Of a stretch of 64,000 bases of DNA, positions 26,814 to 35,301 are shown one piece after another. Source of the stretch: an uncultured Vampirovibrio sp. (GTDB lineage Bacteria; Cyanobacteriota; Vampirovibrionia; Gastranaerophilales; Gastranaerophilaceae). The notes beneath the pieces were generated by a model. The model ran no database searches and had not been told where the DNA came from. It saw only the letters and a list, made by a program, of their open reading frames with translations. The stretch spans positions 1 to 64,000 of the forward strand of contig CAJTNR010000006.1 of assembly GCA_910577635.1 (NCBI GenBank), read 5' to 3'. Each line of letters begins with the position of its first letter. The stretch's first letter is position 1. The translations under genes were made by a program, and so were the position numbers.

Positions 26814-28661
26814 TTACTCCACAGTTACTGACTTTGCAAGATTCCTCGGCTGATCCACATCTTTTCCCAGATATTCTGCTATATAATAAGCTAAAAGCTG
26901 TAATACGACAATATTTATAGCTGGTCCAATCGTTTCAGATCCAAGAGGAATCGTTATTATATCATCAAACAAAGAAGCGTCTTTTTCCTCGATATAATTG
27001 GTTACTCCAATGAGTTTAGCCTGTCTGGCTTTAGCTTCTTCACAGTTTGATAAAACTTTATCATAAACACTTCCTGTATTCAATATTGCAAGAACAGGCA
27101 TATTGTTATCAAGCATTGCAATAGGTCCGTGCTTTAACTCCCCTGCACTGTATCCGGTTGCGTTAATATAGCTGATTTCTTTAAGCTTTAGCGCTCCTTC
27201 AAGTGCGTTAGGATAGTTAATTCCTCTTGCTATAAAAATAAAATCTTTATAAGAGGAATATTTTTTTGCAATTCTTTGAATATTAGAAGTATTCTCAACA
27301 ATCGCTTCAATTTTACTTGGAAGCTCAAGCAGTTCTTGTTTTAGGGTTGCAATTTCTTTTTTATACTGCTCAACTTCTTTTTGTTCGTATAAATAAATTG
27401 CAAGTAAGTATAAACTTATTAGCTGCGCCATATAGGATTTTGTTGCCGCAACTGAAACTTCAATTCCTGCACTCACAGGGAGCAGACTATCCGCTAAGCG
27501 CGCCATTGTTGAATCTGCTCTGTTTGTAATAATTACAACATGGGAATTATCCTGTTTTATTTGTTTTATTGCTGTTATTGTGTCTGCAGTTTCTCCGGAT
27601 TGGGAAATTCCAATTGCAAGTGTGTTTTTATCTGCAATTGTATCTCTGTATATATATTCACTTGAAGCTTCAACATCCACAGGAATTTTTGCAAATTTTT
27701 CTAAGACATATTTCCCGATTAATCCTGCGTGATAACTTGTTCCACAGGCAATTATCTGAATTCTTTTAATATTTTTGATTTCTTTTTTTGTGAGCTTAAA
27801 CTCATCCAAAACAACCTTTTTATCAGCTGATAAGAGTTTTCCTGCAAGCACGTTTCGAACAACATCGCTTTGTTCGTGGATTTCCTTTAACATAAAGTGT
27901 TTATAGCCCATTTTTGATATTGCAACAGCTTCAAAGGGCAGATATTCAATCTTATTTGGAATTAATGTATTTTTTTCATCATAAATTTCAATTGAATCCT
28001 TTGTTATAACTCCTATTTGATAATCTGATAGATAAATTGCTTTTTTAGTATATTCAATAATAGCCGGAATATCAGAAGCTATAAAGTTTTCCCCTTGACC
28101 AACACCTATTATTAAAGGTGCGTTTCTTTTTGCTACTACTATTCTATCTGGTTCTTCTTTGTGAATAGCACAGAATGCAAATGCCCCTTTAATCTTTTTA
28201 GCAGCGTTTTGCATTGCATTAAGTAAATTTTTGGTTTTTCCATACTCATATGCAATTAAGTGTGCTGCAACTTCTGTATCAGTTTGTGAAGCAAAAACAG
28301 CCCCTTGTTTTTCAAGTTCTTTTTTTAGTTCCTGATAGTTTTCAATTATTCCGTTATGCACTAAAGTCAAATTTTTGCAGTTACAAGTGTGGGGGTGCGC
28401 GTTTTGTGTTGTTGGAAGCCCGTGAGTTGCCCAGCGGATATGGCCTATTCCGATTTTTGATTTAGCACAGATATTCTGTTTTGTTTTTAGAATCTCAATT
28501 AAATTAATCAATTTCCCTGAAGCCTTAAAAACATTGACTTCCTCATTATTCATAAGTGCAACACCAGAAGAATCATAGCCTCTGTATTCCAAATGAGATA
28601 ATCCCGAAATTAATATATCACTGGCTGTTTTATCACCAATATATCCAATGATTCCACACAT
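26814..28661 (-). CDS. glmS: Glutamine--fructose-6-phosphate aminotransferase
   Basis: Makes glucosamine-6-phosphate for peptidoglycan and LPS precursors. The N-terminal glutaminase begins Met-Cys-Gly-Ile-Ile, so the ATG at 28661 is chosen over a GTG two codons upstream. Cys must be the N-terminal nucleophile after Met removal, and AGGGAG is well placed for this ATG. Two SIS domains follow (ACGTSYHAG, GISQSGETADT, KHGPIAMLD), and the C-terminus is PRNLAKSVTVE. About 615 residues, normal. No glmS ribozyme is seen in the 60-base leader. Confidence 0.96.
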   Translation of the reverse strand: MCGIIGYIGDKTASDILISGLSHLEYRGYDSSGVALMNNEEVNVFKASGKLINLIEILKTKQNICAKSKIGIGHIRWATHGLPTTQNAHPHTCNCKNLTLVHNGIIENYQELKKELEKQGAVFASQTDTEVAAHLIAYEYGKTKNLLNAMQNAAKKIKGAFAFCAIHKEEPDRIVVAKRNAPLIIGVGQGENFIASDIPAIIEYTKKAIYLSDYQIGVITKDSIEIYDEKNTLIPNKIEYLPFEAVAISKMGYKHFMLKEIHEQSDVVRNVLAGKLLSADKKVVLDEFKLTKKEIKNIKRIQIIACGTSYHAGLIGKYVLEKFAKIPVDVEASSEYIYRDTIADKNTLAIGISQSGETADTITAIKQIKQDNSHVVIITNRADSTMARLADSLLPVSAGIEVSVAATKSYMAQLISLYLLAIYLYEQKEVEQYKKEIATLKQELLELPSKIEAIVENTSNIQRIAKKYSSYKDFIFIARGINYPNALEGALKLKEISYINATGYSAGELKHGPIAMLDNNMPVLAILNTGSVYDKVLSNCEEAKARQAKLIGVTNYIEEKDASLFDDIITIPLGSETIGPAINIVVLQLLAYYIAEYLGKDVDQPRNLAKSVTVE

Positions 28662-28728
28662 AAACACTCCCTGTTTTTAATTTTATATTAATTTTAATAC
28701 GTAAATTAATTTATTTCAAATAAAGATT

Positions 28729-29376
28729 TTATAAATTAAATTCATAGCTTAAATCTTTGTATCTTACTTTTATAGGATAATTTCCCGGATCTTCGAAGAA
28801 GAAGTAGAAATACTGGCTTTTTCTTGGACTTATTGTAGATGAAACCTTAATTGAGTGGTTTAGAATCTGATTTCCCATCTGTTCAATTCTTGAAAACGCG
28901 CTTTTGTTGGTTTCCTGTGCGCTGTTTTGGACCATGGTCTGGTTAAAATCATTATAATTAGTGCTCATTCCTGTCATTGTAGTTAAAGTCGAGCTCATTG
29001 CACCTAAAGCTGCCATGGAGCTTGCTTCTTGGGTTTGGAAGATATTGAGATAATTAGAACTTGTTATAAAAAGCAGTTCTTTATTTGGGTCTGCTATTCT
29101 TAAGTCTTCAACCCGAAAAACATAAGGAGTTTCATAAGACAGGTTCTCAACCTGAACAAACAATGCAAGAATCTCAGCCACAGGGGTTTTTGATATTCCA
29201 ATTTTAAAATTAGTATTATCAAGCGTTTTTTTGTATGTGTTAAAAACAAACTCTTCCTGGGTTTTTATGGTTTGAATGTTGTTTTCATCAAAATCTTCAC
29301 CAATATAGTTAAGTGTTGCACATCCAGTTAATAATAGCGCTATTAAAGACAGCAATAAAAATTTTATAGTGTTCAT
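28729..29376 (-). CDS. Hypothetical lipoprotein
   Basis: 215-residue predicted lipoprotein with lipobox LLTGC, Cys19 being the lipidated residue. The mature part has a beta-rich C-terminal half (VSSTISPRKSQYFYFFFEDP, then YPIKVRYKDLSYEF). A central Met/Thr/Ser-rich stretch (AALGAMSSTLTTMTGMSTNY) is low in complexity. It is not recognised. It is divergent from groES and likely located in an envelope membrane. Confidence 0.75.
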   Translation of the reverse strand: MNTIKFLLLSLIALLLTGCATLNYIGEDFDENNIQTIKTQEEFVFNTYKKTLDNTNFKIGISKTPVAEILALFVQVENLSYETPYVFRVEDLRIADPNKELLFITSSNYLNIFQTQEASSMAALGAMSSTLTTMTGMSTNYNDFNQTMVQNSAQETNKSAFSRIEQMGNQILNHSIKVSSTISPRKSQYFYFFFEDPGNYPIKVRYKDLSYEFNL

Positions 29377-29525
29377 TTAATAAATTATATTGTCTGATAC
29401 TGACTTAGTCAAGTTATTAAGCAGCTAAAAAAGTAAAATATTAATTTTTTGTTAATATAATTAATAATTAAAATTTTTTCTTATATTATAGTATTGTCAA
29501 ATAAAAATAATGAACGGAGGATATT

Positions 29526-29810
29526 ATGATTAAACCTTTAGCAGACAGAATTGTAATTAAAGTTATTGATGATGTTCAACAAACATCTGGAGGAATTTTT
29601 ATTCCTGATAGCGCTAAAGAAAAACCCCAAAAAGGCGAAGTTGTAGCTGTTGGTGCAGGTAAAACAATGGATTCAGGCGAAAAAGAACCAATGGAAGTAA
29701 AAGTTGGAGATGTTGTTTTATTTGCTAAGTATTCAGGAACAGATGTAAAAATTAATGATGTTGAATACAAAATTATAAGCGTAAAAGACGCTTTGGCAAT
29801 TATTGAGTAA
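29526..29810 (+). CDS. groES: Co-chaperonin GroES
   Basis: 94-residue 10-kDa chaperonin lid. It has the N-terminal IKPLADRIVIKVID, mobile loop QQTSGGIFIPDSAKEKP, and ends YKIISVKDALAIIE. It carries a good GGAGG ribosome-binding site and is followed 23 bases later by groEL. The upstream region has no CIRCE inverted repeat, so heat-shock control by HrcA is not evident. Confidence 0.97.
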   Translation: MIKPLADRIVIKVIDDVQQTSGGIFIPDSAKEKPQKGEVVAVGAGKTMDSGEKEPMEVKVGDVVLFAKYSGTDVKINDVEYKIISVKDALAIIE

Positions 29811-29833
29811 TTAATTGAGGAAGGAAAATAACC

Positions 29834-31486
29834 ATGGCAAAAAAAGTAGTATTTGATACAACCGCAAGAGAAAGCTTGCTAAAAGGCGTGAATGCGGTAG
29901 CTGATGCGGTAAAGGTAACTTTAGGACCTAAGGGCCGCAATGTAATTATTGAAAAAAAATTCGGAAGTCCGCAGATTGTAAATGATGGTGTTACAATCGC
30001 TAAAGAAATTGAGCTTAAAGACGGATTAGAAAATGCAGGAGCTCAATTATTAAAAGATGTTTCTTCCAAAACAAACGATGTTGCAGGGGATGGAACTACA
30101 ACAGCAAGTGTTCTGGCTCAGGCAATTTTTAAAGAAGGAATTAAAAACCTAACAGCAGGTGCTAATCCAATGGGAATTAAACGAGGAATTGCACTTGCAG
30201 TTAAGAGTGCTCAAGCTGAAATTAAAAAAATGTCTAAATCCGTTGATTCTAAAGAGATGAGAGCTCAGGTTGCTGCAATTTCAGCCGGCAATGATAAATT
30301 TATCGGTGATTTAATCGCAGATTGCATGGAAGTTGTAGGAACAGACGGTGTTATTACTGTTGAAGAATCTAAGACTTTTGGAACTGATAAAAAAATCGTT
30401 GAAGGCATGCAGTTTGATAAAGGCTATATCTCTCCCTACTTTATAACTGATGCTGAGCGCATGGAAGCAGTTTTAGAGGATGCTTATGTTCTTTGTGTAA
30501 ATAAAAAAATTAACTTAATTGCTGATTTAGTACCTATTCTAGAACAAGTAGCAAGAGATGGCAAATCATTGTTATTAATCGCAGAAGATGTTGAAGGTGA
30601 AGCACTTGCAACATTGGTAGTTAATACAATGAGAAAAGTTCTAAGAGCAGTTGCAGTTAAAGCTCCTGGTTTTGGAGATAGAAGAAAAGCAATGTTAGAA
30701 GATATCGCTATTCTAACCGGCGGTCAAATGTTTACTGAAGAACTTGGTATTAAACTAGAAAACGTGACAGTTCAAATGCTTGGAAGAGCAAAACGAGTTA
30801 CAGTTACTAAAGACGAAACTACCATTGTAGTTGGTGATGAAACTAAAGCAGCAGTTGAAGAACGTGTTCATTTAATTAAAAAACAACTTGAAGCAAGTGA
30901 TAGTGAATACGATAAAGAAAAACTTCAAGAAAGAATCGCAAAACTATCTGGTGGTGTTGCAGTTATTGAAGTAGGTGCAGCAAGTGAAGTTGAACTTAAA
31001 GAATCAAAACTAAGAATTGAAGATGCACTTAACGCTACACGTGCTGCTCAAGAAGAAGGAATTGTTCCAGGCGGCGGTGTTGCACTATTAAGAGTTCAAC
31101 AAGTATTGCAAAAAGAACTTGAATCTAAAACATTCAATAACGATGATGAAAAAACCGGTTTCAAGATTCTAACTGCAGCTCTTGATATTCCTGTTATTGC
31201 AATTGCTAACAACGCAGGAGCAAAAGGCGAAGTTGTTGTTGATGCAATAAGAAAAGAAAACGGCGCATATGGTTATGATGCTATGGCTAATAAATATGTT
31301 GATATGTTTGAATCAGGAATTGTTGACCCTGCCAAGGTTACAAGAAGCGCGCTTGAAAACGCAGCTTCCGTTGCTTCAATGTTATTAACAACAGAAGCAG
31401 CAGTTGTTGAAATTCCTGAAGAAAAAGCTCCTGAAATGCCTATGGGCGGCGGTATGCCAGGCATGGGCGGCATGGGTATGATGTAA
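29834..31486 (+). CDS. groEL: Chaperonin GroEL
   Basis: 550-residue 60-kDa chaperonin. It has the nucleotide-binding TLGPKGRNV and DGTTTASVLAQAI, AQEEGIVPGGGVALL, and the C-terminal GGM-rich tail (GGMPGMGGMGMM) that projects into the ring cavity. Second gene of the groES-groEL operon, closed by a strong terminator. Confidence 0.98.
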   Translation: MAKKVVFDTTARESLLKGVNAVADAVKVTLGPKGRNVIIEKKFGSPQIVNDGVTIAKEIELKDGLENAGAQLLKDVSSKTNDVAGDGTTTASVLAQAIFKEGIKNLTAGANPMGIKRGIALAVKSAQAEIKKMSKSVDSKEMRAQVAAISAGNDKFIGDLIADCMEVVGTDGVITVEESKTFGTDKKIVEGMQFDKGYISPYFITDAERMEAVLEDAYVLCVNKKINLIADLVPILEQVARDGKSLLLIAEDVEGEALATLVVNTMRKVLRAVAVKAPGFGDRRKAMLEDIAILTGGQMFTEELGIKLENVTVQMLGRAKRVTVTKDETTIVVGDETKAAVEERVHLIKKQLEASDSEYDKEKLQERIAKLSGGVAVIEVGAASEVELKESKLRIEDALNATRAAQEEGIVPGGGVALLRVQQVLQKELESKTFNNDDEKTGFKILTAALDIPVIAIANNAGAKGEVVVDAIRKENGAYGYDAMANKYVDMFESGIVDPAKVTRSALENAASVASMLLTTEAAVVEIPEEKAPEMPMGGGMPGMGGMGMM

Positions 31487-31510
31487 GAAAAACTTCCAAT
31501 CCTTATATAA

Positions 31511-31538
31511 AACCGAAGCGCATTGCTTCGGTTTTTTT
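31511..31538 (+). terminator. Rho-independent terminator after groEL
   Basis: Nine-base stem AACCGAAGC / GCTTCGGTT (31511-31519, 31525-31533) with a 5-base loop, followed by a T-run to 31538. Confidence 0.9.
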
Positions 31539-31590
31539 AATTTTTTTAGTTGTGTTATTATAAAATTATAATTAATTTAGGAAATTTTAT

Positions 31591-32175
31591 ATGAAAAAAA
31601 AATTTTTAATCTTAAGCACAATTGCTGCAATAGTTCTTGGTTCTTTGTTTTTTATTTACAAGCCTGAAAAAAATACCGCACAAGTTGATGTTTTATCACA
31701 AATCGACAACTACCAGCAAAGATACTTTACAATTATAAAAAGAAATGACCTTTTTGTGGATTCAGAAAAATATTCAAAACAAGATAGAAAAGATTTGGAT
31801 AAGCTCTATAAAGAAGTCATAAAACAAATTGATTCTAATAATATTTATTACAAAAAATATAAACAAAACGAACACGAATATGAAAATCCTAAGGTTGAAC
31901 TTGAAACAACAGTGCAAATGGATAATTATGCTATAGCGCATTATAAAAAAGTTGATAGTTTATTAAATGAAGTTTATAAAGAGGTTAAGACAAAGATTTC
32001 CCCTCAGGAATTTGAGAAACTAAAAGCAAGTGAGAAAAAATGGATTAAGGAAGTTGAGGATTATTACGAGGTTTTTGAATCCCAAGAATTTGGAACTATT
32101 GGAACTGTAATTTATTATGGTTATCAAATTGATATGAGAGAATTTAGAACTCTTCTTCTTATGCTTTATTTATAA
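31591..32175 (+). CDS. LprI-like (DUF1311) envelope protein
   Basis: 194-residue protein anchored or secreted by an N-terminal hydrophobic segment (residues about 4-23). Its C-terminal half fits the LprI/DUF1311 pattern (VDSLLNEVYKEVKTKISPQE, then LKASEKKWIKEVEDYY), a family that includes lysozyme inhibitors. The conserved cysteines of typical LprI domains are absent. A TATAAT at 31567-31572 and AGGAAA before the ATG suggest its own promoter. A related gene is cut by the right edge of the window. Confidence 0.65.
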   Translation: MKKKFLILSTIAAIVLGSLFFIYKPEKNTAQVDVLSQIDNYQQRYFTIIKRNDLFVDSEKYSKQDRKDLDKLYKEVIKQIDSNNIYYKKYKQNEHEYENPKVELETTVQMDNYAIAHYKKVDSLLNEVYKEVKTKISPQEFEKLKASEKKWIKEVEDYYEVFESQEFGTIGTVIYYGYQIDMREFRTLLLMLYL

Positions 32176-32241
32176 GTTATAAAGCTTTGAAAATTGTACA
32201 GTTGTCCAAATTTCAAATTTTTTACAAATCTTTACAAAATC

Positions 32242-32272
32242 CTTGAAATCATGATAGGGTCATGATTTCAAG
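32242..32272. repeat. Perfect 13-bp inverted repeat upstream of the effector gene
   Basis: CTTGAAATCATGA (32242-32254) and TCATGATTTCAAG (32260-32272) are exact reverse complements separated by TAGGG. No T-run follows. It may be an operator for the 32390 gene or an RNA hairpin. Confidence 0.55.
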
Positions 32273-32389
32273 CACCCTAAACCCTTTTAAAATCAACCTT
32301 TTTTTCATTCCTACCCTTTAAAACCCTTTTAAAATGTGCTATTTTGGAATATATGTTCCCCTAAAAAAGCTCATAGAAAGGAGTAGCAA

Positions 32390-33580
32390 ATGATTTGGAA
32401 CGAACAAGACCACCCAAGGGATGAGGATGGAAAATTTACATTTAAAGACGGAGGAGGATCAAGTAGTGTTCAAAAGGATACATCCAATCCTAAAAATTTA
32501 CTTAATGGTTATGTGCAAGAAGACGTATTCAATAACATAACAGATGAATTGTCATCTAAAAACACATCTAAACTCCAAAATGAAAACCCCCACCTTGATG
32601 TATTGTATGAAAATACAATAAAACAGCAAAAGGCTGATATAGAAAAACAAAGAATAAAAGATGAATTGTTAGATATTCTTGGAAACAAAGCAACCAGCAC
32701 GGATATTTTATACGGAGATGAACAATCCTTAAGAAAAAAGATAAAAGAATACGGCTTAAAACCTTTTTCAAAAGATAAACAACAACACGAAATCTTAAGA
32801 CAACTATCCATCTATTCATACGATAACGGACATCAAGCTATCCCAAAAGGATATGAAAGAGTAGGTCATTTTGAAAGCAAAAACAACGGTTTTGACTGTG
32901 TTGTTGTGAAGAATGATTCTAAAAAACAAATAGTTATTGCATTTAGAGGCATGGAACCCATACGAGATGTGCCCTCAACGGTAAGGACATGGATTTTTAA
33001 CTATACTTCCCAGCAAAAATCAGCAGAAGCAGTTTATGAAAAAATCAAACAAGACCCAAGATTCAAGGGTTATGAAATTCAAACAACGGGTCAGTCATTA
33101 GGAGGATACCTGGCTCAATATATTGCAGCAAAAAATAATCTAAAATCCGCAACATTTAATGCTTTTCGCGGTACTAAAGAAGCATTAAGAAAAGAAGCAA
33201 CTAATAGCTTCCAAACTAAAATAATTCATCCGCATAATATTGTTAATTATAGAAACAAGGAGGACTTTTTGACCAACTGGGCTCATGGTAATGATGTAGG
33301 TTTATCATTAGAAACAGATGCGCAAATTAGAACAAAATCTTTGAATAAATTTGAAGAACCTCATATGTCTGAAAACATGGGTGATTTGGATACTGCAAGA
33401 GTAAAGAATCATAATTACCCTAATTATGCAAATGCTGATGATAATTTTTTTGGCAAGATATTTTTAGGAAAATTCCAAAATTTTATGCATGATATATCAA
33501 ATTTTAAAATCCAAGCCATCAAACAAAAAATAAAGGAAATAAATAATAATTATCGAAAAAATCGAGATAACTTTATATAG
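32390..33580 (+). CDS. Lipase-fold effector-like protein with HPRDxxGKF N-terminus
   Basis: 396-residue protein. The N-terminus (residues 3-17, WNEQDHPRDEDGKFT) is the motif often seen on phage-head-associated and secreted toxin proteins. After a polar linker comes an alpha/beta-hydrolase/lipase-3-like domain (about 130-330). The nucleophile elbow is GQSLGG with S236, and VIAFRGME is the preceding strand. NYRNKEDF and a later His may complete the triad. AAAGGAG precedes the ATG. Its last codons run over a truncated copy of the membrane-protein array on the opposite strand, so the C-terminus may be altered. Phospholipase or toxin activity is inferred. Confidence 0.7.
   Translation: MIWNEQDHPRDEDGKFTFKDGGGSSSVQKDTSNPKNLLNGYVQEDVFNNITDELSSKNTSKLQNENPHLDVLYENTIKQQKADIEKQRIKDELLDILGNKATSTDILYGDEQSLRKKIKEYGLKPFSKDKQQHEILRQLSIYSYDNGHQAIPKGYERVGHFESKNNGFDCVVVKNDSKKQIVIAFRGMEPIRDVPSTVRTWIFNYTSQQKSAEAVYEKIKQDPRFKGYEIQTTGQSLGGYLAQYIAAKNNLKSATFNAFRGTKEALRKEATNSFQTKIIHPHNIVNYRNKEDFLTNWAHGNDVGLSLETDAQIRTKSLNKFEEPHMSENMGDLDTARVKNHNYPNYANADDNFFGKIFLGKFQNFMHDISNFKIQAIKQKIKEINNNYRKNRDNFI
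33477..33517 (+). repeat. Effector 3'-end segment, duplicated at 34144-34184
   Basis: 41 bases near the effector 3' end recur exactly at 34144-34184 inside the membrane-protein array. In the second place the effector frame continues differently and stops at TAG (34212-34214). That suggests an earlier or alternative effector tail. Confidence 0.75.
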
Positions 33581-33630
33581 TCCACTTTTAATTATAGGGT
33601 TATCTTTCATTACTTTATTCTTTATTTGAT
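33541..33630 (-). pseudogene. Truncated array copy t1 (C-terminal fragment)
   Basis: The minus strand encodes only the KNKVMKDNPIIKSGLYKV part, followed by ISIFSIII, of the array proteins. It overlaps, antisense, the last codons of the effector. Upstream the frame is closed by a stop. Confidence 0.7.
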
Positions 33631-33885
33631 AGTAGTATTTGCAAAGGTAATGCCTAGTCTTTCTTTAGGTCGATGCTGGAGCAAAATTATACTTAAATAA
33701 GTATCCCAAGCCGGTTAAGTAAAAAAATAGCAAACAAAAAATAGTGAAAACAAATAATAATTATCGAAAATATTGAGATAACCCTGTATAGTCCACTTTT
33801 AATTATGGGGTTATCTTTCATTACTTTATTCTTTTTAGTTTCAATGATAAAAATAATGTGGCAGATAAGGTAAACAAAAAAGTTA
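33548..33885 (+). repeat. 338-bp direct repeat, copy 1
   Basis: Recurs at 34702-35039 with about three differences by eye, period 1154. It spans fragment t1, a short spacer and the 3' half of array gene 1. It records recent tandem duplication. Confidence 0.85.
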
Positions 33886-34064
33886 TAGAAAAGTGTTATA
33901 AACAGTAGAAAAAAACAACTCATTGCTGCTTCATATGGATGTTTGGATGCATATGCAAATAAAAAAGTAAGCCATGATGCTGAAATTAAGTTATAAATAT
34001 GTACTACTAAAGTAGCGTGTTTGTTGTACAGATCTTCCCATAAGAATTTGATGAGCTTTTTCAT
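33693..34064 (-). CDS. Array membrane protein 1 (candidate immunity protein)
   Basis: 123-residue protein with three or four membrane helices, start taken at the ATG of MKKLIKFLWEDLYNK, the only start shared by all copies. An in-frame ATG 13 codons upstream also exists. A conserved cytoplasmic-looking loop, IETKKNKVMKDNPIIKSGLY, lies between helices. The N-terminus and the last third are nearly identical among copies, while the region around residues 25-60 varies. It converges on the lipase-like effector gene. Protection against that protein is inferred from size, membrane nature and position. Confidence 0.65.
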   Translation of the reverse strand: MKKLIKFLWEDLYNKHATLVVHIYNLISASWLTFLFAYASKHPYEAAMSCFFLLFITLFYNFFVYLICHIIFIIETKKNKVMKDNPIIKSGLYRVISIFSIIIICFHYFLFAIFLLNRLGILI

Positions 34065-34143
34065 AATTTCTATTCTAGCATTGAAGCTAAAATACAACAA
34101 CATTATATATATCTATGTTTTCTAAAAGCTTTGAGTAAATTGT

Positions 34144-34184
34144 AAAATTTTATGCATGATATATCAAATTTTAAAATCCAAGCC
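34144..34184 (+). repeat. Copy of effector 3'-end segment
   Basis: Exact copy of 33477-33517. Here it continues in the effector frame to TAG at 34212, overlapping the 3' end of array gene 2 in antisense. Confidence 0.75.
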
Positions 34185-34548
34185 GACCAAGAAAAACACA
34201 TGCGAGAAAAATAGCAAACAAAAAATAGTGAAAACAAATAATAATTATTGCAAATATTGAGATAACCCTGTATAGTCCACTTTTAATTATGGGGTTATCT
34301 TTCATTACTTTATTCTTTTTAGTTTCAATGATAAAAATAATGTGGCAGATAAGGTAAACAAAAAAGTTATAGAAAAGTGTTATAAATAGTAGAAAAACAG
34401 AACTCATTCCTGCATCATATGGGTATTTGTGCATAAATACAAATAAAAAAGTAAGCCATGATGCTGAAATTAAGTTATAAATATGTACTACTAAAGTAGC
34501 GTGTTTGTTGTACAGATCTTCCCATAAGAATTTGATGAGCTTTTTCAT
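34171..34548 (-). CDS. Array membrane protein 2 (candidate immunity protein)
   Basis: 125-residue paralogue of array protein 1. It is nearly identical over the first 35 residues, differs at about residues 36-50 (VFMHKYPYDAGMSSV) and is identical again through the helix and KKNKVMKDNPIIKSGLY loop. It ends in a unique ACVFLGRLGF tail that is read antisense to a leftover effector 3' end. Start at the MKKLIKFLW ATG. Confidence 0.65.
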   Translation of the reverse strand: MKKLIKFLWEDLYNKHATLVVHIYNLISASWLTFLFVFMHKYPYDAGMSSVFLLFITLFYNFFVYLICHIIFIIETKKNKVMKDNPIIKSGLYRVISIFAIIIICFHYFLFAIFLACVFLGRLGF

Positions 34549-34617
34549 AATTTCTATTCTAGCATTGAAGCTAAAATACAACAACATTATATATATCTAT
34601 GTTTTCTAAAAATATAT

Positions 34618-34785
34618 TTATCTGAAAAAAACCATTGTACATTGAAAAGATAAAAAGAATATAAATAAAACTACAAACATTATATAGTGAATGCAAGCTA
34701 TAATTATCGAAAAAATCGAGATAACTTTATATAGTCCACTTTTAATTATAGGGTTATCTTTCATTACTTTATTCTTTATTTGATA
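34618..34785 (-). pseudogene. Truncated array copy t2 (C-terminal fragment)
   Basis: Matches the last 50 or so codons of array gene 4, including its stop at 34618, but lacks the N-terminal half. It is joined to the spacer of the 338-bp repeat. With t1 it shows that the array has gained and lost copies. Confidence 0.75.
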
Positions 34786-35039
34786 GTAGTATTTGCAAAG
34801 GTAATGCCTAGTCTTTCTTTAGGTCGATGCTGGAGCAAAATTATACTTAAATAAGTATCCCAAGCCGGTTAAGTAAAAAAATAGCAAACAAAAAATAGTG
34901 AAAACAAATAATAATTATCGAAAATATTGAGATAACCCTGTATAGTCCGCTTTTAATTATAGGGTTATCTTTCATTACTTTATTCTTTTTAGTTTCAATG
35001 ATAAAAACAATGTGGCAGATAAGGTAAACAAAAAAGTTA
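34702..35039 (+). repeat. 338-bp direct repeat, copy 2
   Basis: Second copy of 33548-33885, offset 1154 bases, covering the end of fragment t2, the spacer and the 3' half of array gene 3. Confidence 0.85.
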
Positions 35040-35218
35040 AGGATAATCGTTAGAAGTAACGCAGCAAGATAGCCCATTCCAACTTCATATGAATGTTTGG
35101 ATGTATATACAGTAAAACAAGTAAACCATGTTGTTGAAATTATGTTGTAAATATTCACAATCATAATAGAGCGCTTGTTGTACAGGTCTTCCCATAAGAA
35201 TTTGATTGGTTTTTTCAT
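34847..35218 (-). CDS. Array membrane protein 3 (candidate immunity protein)
   Basis: 123-residue paralogue. The N-terminus MKKPIKFLWEDLYNKRSIMI matches array protein 4. The middle (TTWFTCFTVYTSKHSYEVGM) is unique. The C-terminal third is identical to array protein 1 because it lies within the 338-bp repeat. This mosaic pattern suggests recombination between copies. Confidence 0.65.
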   Translation of the reverse strand: MKKPIKFLWEDLYNKRSIMIVNIYNIISTTWFTCFTVYTSKHSYEVGMGYLAALLLTIILNFFVYLICHIVFIIETKKNKVMKDNPIIKSGLYRVISIFSIIIICFHYFLFAIFLLNRLGILI

Positions 35219-35301
35219 AAATTTTATTCTAGCATTAAACCAGAAACACAACAACATTATATATCCATATTTTTTAAAAGTATGGATTTGTACATAGCAA
35301 T

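Noticed and set aside
28662..28728. glmS ribozyme
   Set aside because: The leader is too short and lacks the ribozyme core.
29377..29525. CIRCE element before groES
   Set aside because: No TTAGCACTC-N9-GAGTGCTAA or near match on either strand.
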